DNA of 64,000 nt from Microbacterium sp. Marseille-Q6965 (lineage in GTDB: Bacteria > Actinomycetota > Actinomycetes > Actinomycetales > Microbacteriaceae), in the NCBI RefSeq assembly GCF_946151065.1, contig NZ_CAMGZA010000001.1:434001-498000 (forward strand). Direction: 5' to 3'. Positions within the stretch are counted from its first letter, which is position 1, and every line of letters starts with the position of its first letter. The notes under the pieces were generated by a model. The model saw only the letters and a list, made by a program, of their open reading frames with translations, was not told the origin of the DNA and did not search any database. The translations under genes and the position numbers were made by a program. Below, piece by piece: positions 29,436 to 36,783 of the stretch.

Positions 29436-30799
29436 CGGTTCTCCTCCCGCTCGGGGCGCAGCATGGCGTCGGGCGTGTACGAGACGAAGGATCCGTCCCC
29501 GCGGGTGAGGCCGTCGCGCGCCGCGATGGCGTCGGCGCTGGCGTTGAGTGCGCGCGGCGTGGCGACGTTCGCCCAGCGGCCGGTGTCGAGCCGCTCCTGC
29601 AGCGCCGTGACCATCGCCGCGATCTCCGCGTCCGCGTAGGCGCAGTGTCCGGGCCGGTCGACGAAGGCCTGGCGCAGCAGCGCGTTGTCGCCGTGGGCGC
29701 GCACGCGATCGGCATAGGTGCGCGCCTGGGCCACGATCGGCGCGGTGTCGCCGGTCTCGTGCAGCGTGAGAACCGGACCGGCGATGTCGCCGGTGGGCGT
29801 GGCGTTGGCCTGCATGTAGGCGACCGCGCGTGGGTCGGCCGAGATGCGCTCGGCTCCGGCCAGCGTCGCCAGGTCGTCGCGGAGGTCGAGCCCGGCCTGC
29901 GCATACAGCTCGCTGACGAGGCGCTTGTTGCCCGAGGCGACGAGCGCGCGCGAGTAGTCCACGCCGGTGTTCCACGAGAAGTTCCCGCCGGCGCGCTCCT
30001 CGAGCGGCTGCCGCGGCGAGACGACACCCCACATGAAGATCTCGTACAGCTGTCGCTGCTGCTCCGCCCAGTCGCGCGGGTGCGGCTCGGCGCTGCCGAC
30101 CTCGGTCCACACGGGCACCTGCGCGAGGCTCGCGGCGAGCGCGATGCGCGCCCGTCCTTCGGGGGTCTGCTGCGCCTCGTCCAGGAGCTGACCGAACGCC
30201 GCCTGACGCGCGCGCTCGTCCTTCACGTTCACGAGTTCGAGGCGCTCGTCGTCGGGCGCCAGGAGGGTGCGCAGCGCGAAGGTGCCGTCGAGGGATCCGT
30301 TGAGCATGGGGATCGCCCCGGCCACCGATCCGCACAGCGGCAGCGCGGCGTCGAACGCGTCGGGGTGCGCCTCCATGAGCGCCACCGAGACCTGGCCGCC
30401 CATCGACGAGCCCCACGCGATGACGTCGTCGGGCTCGCCCAGCTCCGCCGCGATGACGTCGACGAGGTCGCGCTGGTCCACGAGCAGGTCCTCGACCGCC
30501 CAACCGCCGGTGCTGCTGCTGGCTCCGGCCACGGCGTACCCCTCGCCGAGCAGCCAGTCGACGACCGCCGCCGACGGCCCGGCCGAGGGATTGCCGCCTC
30601 CCCCGCCGTATCCGGGGCTCCACACGAGGGCGGTGCCGTTCCAGTCGTCGGGGGTGTGAAGGACGTACGTGCCGCCGCTGGGCAGCGAACCGCGCAGCTC
30701 GTCGGCGACGGCCGGCGTGGCGGGTGCCAGCGCGGCGGCCGCGGCAAGCGCGAGGCCGGCCGCCGCGGCGGCGGGGATGCGAACGCGTCGCAGGGTCAT
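29432..30799 (-). CDS. Secreted alpha/beta hydrolase, paralogue 1
   Basis: 455-residue protein with a Sec signal peptide (MTLRRVRIPAAAAAGLALAA..., cut near AVADE). The nucleophile elbow is WGSSMGGQ and the probable catalytic His is in DRPGHCAY, with the HETGDTAP segment as acid candidate. The oxyanion loop region is the Gly-rich SPGYGGGGGNPS. It shares long collinear segments with the downstream gene, so the pair arose by tandem duplication. It is 86 bases downstream of the PaaX-type regulator gene on the same strand and may be read through from it. Confidence 0.85.
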   Translation of the reverse strand: MTLRRVRIPAAAAAGLALAAAAALAPATPAVADELRGSLPSGGTYVLHTPDDWNGTALVWSPGYGGGGGNPSAGPSAAVVDWLLGEGYAVAGASSSTGGWAVEDLLVDQRDLVDVIAAELGEPDDVIAWGSSMGGQVSVALMEAHPDAFDAALPLCGSVAGAIPMLNGSLDGTFALRTLLAPDDERLELVNVKDERARQAAFGQLLDEAQQTPEGRARIALAASLAQVPVWTEVGSAEPHPRDWAEQQRQLYEIFMWGVVSPRQPLEERAGGNFSWNTGVDYSRALVASGNKRLVSELYAQAGLDLRDDLATLAGAERISADPRAVAYMQANATPTGDIAGPVLTLHETGDTAPIVAQARTYADRVRAHGDNALLRQAFVDRPGHCAYADAEIAAMVTALQERLDTGRWANVATPRALNASADAIAARDGLTRGDGSFVSYTPDAMLRPEREENR

Positions 30800-30885
30800 G
30801 AGGGGTCCTTTCCGCGGCAGCCTCGACGTCGAGGCGCTCGCTCAGCGCTGAGCGTGCCGCGTGGTGGTGGTGCGGATGTCGCCGG

Positions 30886-31851
30886 TCAGGCGAGCAGCGT
30901 CGTGGACGCCGCGAAGGTGTGGTGCGAGACGAGCGGTGCGAGCTCGCTCGCGTGCGCGCCGAGGATGCGGCGGAACGCCGCCTCGGCGTACGGCCCCAGC
31001 CCGTCGTAGACGGTGGTGCAGATGGTGACGGCCTCGTGCAGCGGGTAGTCGTCGCCGAGGAGCTCGTGTGGGAGCAGCGGATCGGCATGCCGCAGGCGCC
31101 GCCAGTCGGCCATGATCGATGCGCGCACGCGGAGGGCCTCGCCGCCGAGTCCCGGATCGGTCGCGTTCGCGGCGGCCTCCACCCTCTCGGCCACCGGGCG
31201 CCAGCGGCGGTTGAACGCCCGGTAGTCGCGCGCGAGTTCCGCCAGCCCGAAGGCGTCGCGGATCGATCGGGCGCCGGCCTGCTCCGGCAGGCGCGCCCCG
31301 GTGAACGCCGTGAGCTGCTCGGCCCGCAGGGCGCCGCGGAAGGCGCGGCGCACCTGGGCCACCTGCTCGGCATGGTCGCCAGGTCGCACCCACACCGCGT
31401 CGTAGAGATTGCCGAAGCCCTGCTGACGCAGTCGCTCCCGGATCGCTCGACGCACCTCCTTCGCGTCCTCCGGCAGGGAGTAGGCGACGAGCGTCCAGGT
31501 GCCGTCCCATTCGGGCGGCAGGTGGCTGAGGAAGAGCCGCCGCACGTGCTCGTTGACGCGCTCCTGGCTCATCGGCGGAACGGAGTAGGCGGTCTGGCGC
31601 CCCTGCTTCACGAGCGTGAAGAACCCGCGCTGTGCCAGGCGCTGGATCGCCGCCCGTGCCCCCGACGCCGTGATGTCGAACACCGCGAGCAGGTCGACCA
31701 GCGCCGCCGACGGCACCGGCTCGCTGCGCAGGTACCAGTGGTCGCCCAGCAGCACCGTCAGCAGCTGCTGCGGTCGCGGCCCCTGCTGGAACCGCGGCAT
31801 CGTGGAGCCGGTCGGGTGCGACACCGTCCGATCCTCCCACCTGCGGGCCAT
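30886..31851 (-). CDS. PaaX-family transcriptional regulator
   Basis: 321-residue regulator of the PaaX family (the prototype represses phenylacetate genes in response to phenylacetyl-CoA). The N-terminal winged helix is around residues 45-90 (SAALVDLLAVFDITASGARAAIQRL), the central domain starts at WDGTWTLVAYSLPED, and the C-terminal PaaX_C region runs to the end. The start is ATG 31851; GTG at codon 10 or ATG at codon 18 are alternatives. It is three bases downstream of the P450 stop, so it is co-transcribed with phnDCE-P450. No phenylacetate genes are near, so the effector must differ. Confidence 0.88.
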   Translation of the reverse strand: MARRWEDRTVSHPTGSTMPRFQQGPRPQQLLTVLLGDHWYLRSEPVPSAALVDLLAVFDITASGARAAIQRLAQRGFFTLVKQGRQTAYSVPPMSQERVNEHVRRLFLSHLPPEWDGTWTLVAYSLPEDAKEVRRAIRERLRQQGFGNLYDAVWVRPGDHAEQVAQVRRAFRGALRAEQLTAFTGARLPEQAGARSIRDAFGLAELARDYRAFNRRWRPVAERVEAAANATDPGLGGEALRVRASIMADWRRLRHADPLLPHELLGDDYPLHEAVTICTTVYDGLGPYAEAAFRRILGAHASELAPLVSHHTFAASTTLLA

Positions 31852-31854
31852 CCG

Positions 31855-33108
31855 TCAGGCCGACGCCGGGCGGGCGGCGGGCACGAGCGTCAGGGGGACG
31901 GAGCGCGGTCCGTACTCGAGCCAGTTCATCATCTCGACTTCGCCGGCGAGGGCGAACCGCTCCGTGCGCTCCAGCACCGTCTGCAGCGCGATGAGCAGTT
32001 CCAGCCGCCCCATCGTCGCGGCCGGGCAGCGGTGCGGCCCACGGCCGAACGCGAGGTGGGAGTTGCCGGGGCGGCGCAACACGAAGGCGTCGGGGGCGTC
32101 GAAGGCCGCCGCGTCGCGGTTGCCGGACGGGAACACGAGCGCCACCGGTTCGCCCTCCCGCACGACGCGGCCGTGCACGACGACGTCCTCGCGGGCCGTG
32201 CGGGCGAAGACGCGGTAGGGGGCGTGCAGGCGCAGGAACTCCTCGATCGCCGCCGGCAGGTCCTCGGGATGCGCGCGCAGGTGATCCTGCAGCTCCGGCT
32301 CAGTGGCGAGGTGCACGAGGCAGCTGCCCAGCACGGCTTGAGGTGCGGCCATCCCCGCGACGATCATCTGCCGGATCGTCGCGATCGCGGTCTTCTCGGT
32401 GATGTGGTTGGCGGGGTCCAGCGCCGCCGCGTGCAGGCTCGCGACGAGGTCGGTGCGCGGGTCGGCGCCGGCGGCGAGCCGGTCGCGGTAGACCTGCTCC
32501 GCGATCTCGTACAGCTGCGCGCTGCACTCGGCGATGACCGGCTCGTCCATGTCCTGGATCGCGAACCCGTAGCGCACGCCGATCTCGCGGATCCGGCGGG
32601 TGAGCTCGATCGACATGCCGAGGAAGGCGGCGAAGCAGTCCATCGCGAACGGCGCCGCGAAGTCGGCCACGCCGTCGCCGCGTCCGCGTGCCACGAGCGC
32701 GTCGACGAGGCGCTCGGCGCTGGCGCGGAAGCCGTCCTCCCGCTCGCGCACCACCGCGCGCCGCAGCACGGGATCGATGGCCTCGCGGTAGGCGTCGTGC
32801 TCGGGCGGGTCGAAGTGCAGCGGCGGGCGCCGCGACGAGCGCGGCACGTGCGGCACGACGTTCTGCACGGAGGTGATGAACCGCTCGTCCTGGGCGATCG
32901 CGACGATGTCGTCGTACGTCATCGCCGACCAGAACCCGCCGAACTCCTCGCTCCAGGGGAACGGGTTCTCCCGCCGCAGGGCGGCGTAGTCGTGGTGGGC
33001 GCTGCCGAACGTCTCATCGAGCGCGGGCGCCCACTCCGAGCCGCGCTCGGCTCGCGGCGTCGCGTCGACCGCGGCGTCGCTGCCGTATCCGAACGGGCAG
33101 ATCGCCAT
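31855..33108 (-). CDS. Cytochrome P450 lacking the I-helix acid/alcohol pair
   Basis: 417-residue soluble P450. The heme-thiolate loop is FGRGPHRCPAATMG with Cys361, the K-helix ExxR lies in EEFLRLHAPYR, and the C-helix has HFDPPEHDAYR. In the I helix the usual (A/G)Gx(D/E)T is VAGMAAPQ: the acid and Thr are replaced by Ala254 and Ala255. That pair normally delivers protons for O-O cleavage, so the enzyme may use substrate-assisted or peroxide-driven chemistry, or be a specialised oxidase. No ferredoxin or reductase gene is adjacent. ATG 33108 is one base past the phnE stop, so it belongs to the transporter operon. Confidence 0.93.
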   Translation of the reverse strand: MAICPFGYGSDAAVDATPRAERGSEWAPALDETFGSAHHDYAALRRENPFPWSEEFGGFWSAMTYDDIVAIAQDERFITSVQNVVPHVPRSSRRPPLHFDPPEHDAYREAIDPVLRRAVVREREDGFRASAERLVDALVARGRGDGVADFAAPFAMDCFAAFLGMSIELTRRIREIGVRYGFAIQDMDEPVIAECSAQLYEIAEQVYRDRLAAGADPRTDLVASLHAAALDPANHITEKTAIATIRQMIVAGMAAPQAVLGSCLVHLATEPELQDHLRAHPEDLPAAIEEFLRLHAPYRVFARTAREDVVVHGRVVREGEPVALVFPSGNRDAAAFDAPDAFVLRRPGNSHLAFGRGPHRCPAATMGRLELLIALQTVLERTERFALAGEVEMMNWLEYGPRSVPLTLVPAARPASA

Positions 33109-33109
33109 G

Positions 33110-34744
33110 TCAGATCACCTTCTTCCGCGCCCAGCGGGCCACGCCCTCGAGCAGCACGACCACGACGATCAGCCCGATGAGGATGCCGGCCGTGACGTCG
33201 TAGTGCAGCGTGGCGATCGACTCGTCGAGCAGGAACCCGATGCCGCCGGCGCCGACGATGCCGAGCACGGCCGATTCGCGCAGCGACAGGTCGGACGTGA
33301 ACAGGCTGTTGCCGATGAAGCTGGGCACGAACTGCGGCCACACGGCGCTCACGAACACCTGCACGCGGTTGGCGCCGGTCGCCTCGAGGGCGCGGATGGG
33401 CGCCGGGTCGACGGCCTGCAGTGAGTCGGTGAAGAACTTCGACGCCAGGGCGGTGCTCGAGATGGTCAGCGCCAGGAAGCCGGCGAACGGCCCGAGCCCC
33501 AGGGCGGCGACGAAGATGAGCGCGTAGACGATGTCGGGCACGCCGCGCACCACCACGATCAGGCCGCGCAGCGCGATCGACAGCGGCTCGAAGCGGATGA
33601 GGTGGCGCGTGGAGAGCACCGCGATCACGAGCCCGAACAGCACGCCGAACGTCGTCGAGGTGAGCGCCATGACGACGCTTTCGAAGATGCCGAGCATCAC
33701 GTCGGTCGAGAAGGCGGGCGGGATGAAGCCGCTCAGCAGCGCGGTGGCGTTCGCCCAAGCGGTGCCTAGCCGGGCGGGGTCGAAGGAGAGCTGCGTGAGC
33801 GAGGCGAGGAACAGCGCGACGGCTGCCGCTCCCCCGCCGACGCGCAGCGCGCGGGCGCGGTTCCAGCCGGGCGCCGCGGCGTCGGTGCCCGCGCCGTAGA
33901 GCTGGGCGACGGTGTGCTCCTCGGCGTGCTCGGCGACCGCCCGCTGGGCGAGGTACGAGACGAGCTCGAGCGCGAGCAGCATCACGACGATGACGATGAT
34001 GATGCCCGCCGCGCGGCGGTAGTTGAGCGAGCCGATCGCCGTCTGCAGCGCCACGCCGATCCCGCCGGCGCCCACGAGGCCCAGCACCGCCGAGGCGCGG
34101 ATATTGATGTCGAGCCGGTAGAGCACGAGCGACGTGATCGAGGGCAGCGCGCGGCTGAGCGTGGTGGCGATGAAGTTCTGCACGCGGCTGGCTCCCACCG
34201 CGGCGATGGCGTCGCGCGGCGCGGCGTCCTGCTCCTCGAACACGTCGGCCATCATCTTGGCGATCATGCCGACGGAGTGGAACGCGATCGCGAGGCCGCC
34301 GGCAAGCGGCCCGAGCCCGAAGATCCGCACGAAGACGAGGGCGAACACGAGCGAGGGCACGGCGCGCGTGAGCACGATGACGACGCGGGCAAGCGCCTGC
34401 ACCACGCGCGGCCCGGTGTACGTGCGGGCGGCCGCGGCGGCGAGCGGGATGGACAGCAGCGCCGCGATGCCCGTGCCGGCGATGGCGATCCACAGCGTTT
34501 GCAGGGCGAGGCTGAGGATGCCGGGAACGTTCTCCGCCGACGGCGGCACCATGCGCTCCACCAGCCGTGCGAGGTCGCCGAGGCCGGCGGCGAGGGCATC
34601 GGGGCGGATGTCGATCCACCACACGCCGAACACCGTGACGGCGAGGTACGCGATCGGGATGCCGATCGTCGCGGGCGAGACGCGCGGCGGGCGCAGCCGC
34701 GGGGCCACCGGTGGCGCCTGCGGCGCCTCGAGCAGCTGGGTCAT
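33110..34744 (-). CDS. phnE: Fused phosphonate-type ABC permease (two PhnE domains)
   Basis: 544-residue protein with two consecutive BPD_transp_1 permease domains (about residues 75-275 and 345-540). Each has the PhnE-type coupling segment (VGASRVQNFIATTLSRALP; TGANRVQVFVSAVWPQFVP) and the conserved LGLVGAGGIG / LGIVGAGGIG. PhnE is usually one domain that dimerises or two separate genes; here they are fused. ATG 34744 overlaps the phnC stop. It is the transmembrane part of a phosphonate/phosphite-type importer. Confidence 0.93.
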   Translation of the reverse strand: MTQLLEAPQAPPVAPRLRPPRVSPATIGIPIAYLAVTVFGVWWIDIRPDALAAGLGDLARLVERMVPPSAENVPGILSLALQTLWIAIAGTGIAALLSIPLAAAAARTYTGPRVVQALARVVIVLTRAVPSLVFALVFVRIFGLGPLAGGLAIAFHSVGMIAKMMADVFEEQDAAPRDAIAAVGASRVQNFIATTLSRALPSITSLVLYRLDINIRASAVLGLVGAGGIGVALQTAIGSLNYRRAAGIIIVIVVMLLALELVSYLAQRAVAEHAEEHTVAQLYGAGTDAAAPGWNRARALRVGGGAAAVALFLASLTQLSFDPARLGTAWANATALLSGFIPPAFSTDVMLGIFESVVMALTSTTFGVLFGLVIAVLSTRHLIRFEPLSIALRGLIVVVRGVPDIVYALIFVAALGLGPFAGFLALTISSTALASKFFTDSLQAVDPAPIRALEATGANRVQVFVSAVWPQFVPSFIGNSLFTSDLSLRESAVLGIVGAGGIGFLLDESIATLHYDVTAGILIGLIVVVVLLEGVARWARKKVI

Positions 34745-35538
34745 TTCGTGGCCTTCGCTCGCTCGTAGACCGCGCGGATCTCGGCCTCGGTCGTCTGGCT
34801 GGTCGGTGCGTCGAGGATGAACGATCCGTCGCGCACCGCGACGACGCGATCCGACACCGCGAGGGCGAGATCGACCTGGTGCAGCGAGCAGATGACGGTG
34901 AAGCCGTCTTCGGCGCTGAGCTTCTTGAGCGTCTCGAGCACCGAGACGCTCGCGTTCGGGTCGAGCGAGGCGACCGGCTCGTCGGCGAGGACGAGCTCGG
35001 CGTCCTGCATGAGGGTGCGCGCGATGGCGACGCGCTGCTGCTGGCCGCCCGAGAGGGTGTCACAGCGCTGGAAGCGCTTGTCGGCGAGGCCGACCCGCTC
35101 CAGGTTGGCGACGGCCTTCTCGCGCAGGGCGCGCGGGTAGGTGGAGATGCCGTAGCGCGGCAGGCGCAGCGAGCCGAGCGCCCCCATCAGCACGTTCTCC
35201 ATCGCGCTGACGCGGCCGACGAGGCCGAACTGCTGGAACACGAAGCCCACCCGCGTGCGGAGCCGCTGCAGCTCGCGGCGTCCGCACGCGGCGGGGTCGG
35301 TGCCGAGCACGGTCAGCCGGCCCGCGGTGGGCCGGTGACCGCCGTTGATCAGGCGCAGCAGGGTCGATTTGCCGGCGCCGGAGGGGCCGATGAGCGCGAC
35401 GAACTGGCCGGGGTGCACGGCGAGGTCGACATCGCGCAGCACGGTGTTGTCGCCGAAGCGCATGCTGACGGATTCGATGGCGACGCTGGGCTGCGTCGTG
35501 GGGGTGCTCACGGTCTTCTCCTGCGCTGCGATGGTCAT
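34741..35538 (-). CDS. phnC: Phosphonate-type ABC transporter ATPase
   Basis: 265-residue PhnC-type ATPase. Walker A is GPSGAGKSTLLRLING, the Q-loop is FVFQQFGLV, the signature is [15 protein letters not shown], Walker B is LVLADEPVASLDP and the switch His is in CSLHQVDLAL. The SLHQVDLA motif and the LGTDPAACGRRELQRLR insertion fit the PhnC subfamily. ATG 35538 has GGGAAG upstream. It lies 19 bases beyond the phnD stop and overlaps phnE by ATGA. Confidence 0.94.
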   Translation of the reverse strand: MTIAAQEKTVSTPTTQPSVAIESVSMRFGDNTVLRDVDLAVHPGQFVALIGPSGAGKSTLLRLINGGHRPTAGRLTVLGTDPAACGRRELQRLRTRVGFVFQQFGLVGRVSAMENVLMGALGSLRLPRYGISTYPRALREKAVANLERVGLADKRFQRCDTLSGGQQQRVAIARTLMQDAELVLADEPVASLDPNASVSVLETLKKLSAEDGFTVICSLHQVDLALAVSDRVVAVRDGSFILDAPTSQTTEAEIRAVYERAKATK

Positions 35539-35557
35539 GCTGCTTCCCGATCCCGTC

Positions 35558-36544
35558 TCACTCGCTGCGGCAGACCTCGGACTGCGTCGCCTCGCAGATC
35601 TCGTCGATCATGTCGTAGTCCGAATCGGTGGCGGGCTCGAAGGCGAAGGCGCCCGTGCCGCCCCATTCGCACGCCATCTGCCCGGCGTACTCCTCGCCCC
35701 ACTCGGCCGGCGCCTCGCGCTGCTGGTCGTCGCACAGACCCGCTTCGGCGGCGGTGACGGCGTTGTACTCGAGCACCGCGTCGGTGATCTGCTGCTTCAG
35801 CTCGTCGCCGAGCCAGTCGCCCACGACGAGAGGCGTGCCGGGGATGTCCTCCGACGTCCAGACCGTCTTGGTGTCGCCCTCGGCGATGACGCCGCGGGCC
35901 GGGAGGATGTCGGTCACGAAGGTCGCGGCGACGAAGGCCACGTCGCAGTCGCCCGCAAGCATCTGTGTGACGGCGACGTCGTGCGAGCCGACGAACAGCG
36001 GGTTGATGTCTTCCTCGGGGTCGATGCCGGCGTCGACGAGGCCCGCCGCCGCGGCGAGGTAGCCGGTGGACGACGCCGCGTCGGTGAAGCACACGTCGCG
36101 ACCGGCGACGTCCTCGATCGAGGCGATGTCGGAGTCGGGGGTGGTGACGCCGATCGACTGCACCGCACCCGAGCCCGGCTCGGGGGTGCGCTGGTCCTTG
36201 GCGACGGGCGTGATCTCGGCGACGTCCTTCGCCAGGTAGTACGAGAAGGCGCCGTACGTGGCGATGTCGACGCGCTCGGCGACCTGGGCCTCGATGACGC
36301 CGGCGTTGCTCGAGACCGCCTCGATCGTGGTGGGGATGCCGGTCGCCTCCTCGATGGCGGCGACGATCGGCAGGAACGAGCGCTCCAGCGCCTCGCTGTC
36401 GTCGGTGGGCACGACGGCGAAGGTCAGCTCGCTCGGGCCCTCGGAGGTGCCCGCCGCGGGCCGGGCGTTGGGGCTCGCGCCGCAGGCGCTCAGCAGCAGG
36501 CCCGCTGCGGCGAGGACGGCGAGGGTGGGCAGGGTCTTCCGCAT
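35558..36544 (-). CDS. phnD: Phosphonate-type ABC substrate-binding lipoprotein
   Basis: 328-residue PhnD-family binder. The lipoprotein signal has its lipobox at LLSACG (Cys21). The mature fold starts LTFAVVPTDDSEALERSFLPI, has YGAFSYYLA, and the ASSTGYLAAAAGL segment that corresponds to the phosphonate/phosphite-binding Ser-Thr loop (SSTSG in PhnD). Binding of an anionic phosphorus compound is therefore likely, but the ligand is not proven. ATG 36544 is preceded by AAGGAAG. It is the first gene of phnD-phnC-phnE-P450-paaX. Confidence 0.92.
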   Translation of the reverse strand: MRKTLPTLAVLAAAGLLLSACGASPNARPAAGTSEGPSELTFAVVPTDDSEALERSFLPIVAAIEEATGIPTTIEAVSSNAGVIEAQVAERVDIATYGAFSYYLAKDVAEITPVAKDQRTPEPGSGAVQSIGVTTPDSDIASIEDVAGRDVCFTDAASSTGYLAAAAGLVDAGIDPEEDINPLFVGSHDVAVTQMLAGDCDVAFVAATFVTDILPARGVIAEGDTKTVWTSEDIPGTPLVVGDWLGDELKQQITDAVLEYNAVTAAEAGLCDDQQREAPAEWGEEYAGQMACEWGGTGAFAFEPATDSDYDMIDEICEATQSEVCRSE

Positions 36545-36633
36545 ATCGCACTTCCTTGTGTCGATGTGGTGCGGCCACGGAACGCACTATGCGGGTCGAT
36601 CAGTCGCGAATCTGTGGCCTATGGGACTTGCCC

Positions 36634-36662
36634 AGTAGAGCACAGATGGTTGAGATCCTCAA
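36634..36662 (-). promoter_or_regulatory. Candidate phnD promoter overlapped by inverted repeats
   Basis: On the minus strand, TTGAGG (-35), 17 bases, TCTACT (-10). The -35 box lies inside the perfect repeat TTGAG-ATC-CTCAA (36650-36662, plus-strand reading). A wider repeat, ATCTGTG (36610-36616) and CACAGAT (36641-36647), straddles the -10 box. This is a layout suited to repression, possibly by the operon's own PaaX-type regulator. It leaves a 90-base leader before phnD. Confidence 0.5.
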
Positions 36663-36736
36663 TAGTCTCTCGGGCGCGTGACGGATCCGCGATGCGCGTT
36701 GGTCTCCTCGGACGAGCGTCGGCGCCCGCGAACGCC

Positions 36737-36770
36737 GAAAGGCCGGACCCCCGAGGGGATCCGGCCTTTC
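36737..36770 (-). terminator. Rho-independent terminator of rpsA
   Basis: An 11-base stem, GAAAGGCCGGA / TCCGGCCTTTC, with extra CCCC/GGGG pairing in the loop, 13 bases past the rpsA stop. The minus-strand transcript ends the stem in CCTTTC, a short T-run. It separates rpsA from the phn promoter region. Confidence 0.8.
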
Positions 36771-36783
36771 GTGTCAGCGGTGC

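Noticed and set aside
30886..31851. Phenylacetate catabolic locus because of the PaaX-type regulator
   Set aside because: No paaABCDE, paaG/Z or phenylacetyl-CoA ligase genes are in the window. PaaX-family proteins regulate many other pathways.
30886..36544. C-P lyase or phosphonatase pathway
   Set aside because: No phnG-M, phnX, phnW or phosphite dehydrogenase homologue is present. The operon has only importer, P450 and regulator genes.
36545..36783. Riboswitch or structured leader before phnD
   Set aside because: The repeats fit a promoter/operator layout better than a known riboswitch fold, and the predicted transcribed leader is only about 90 bases with no recognised aptamer core.
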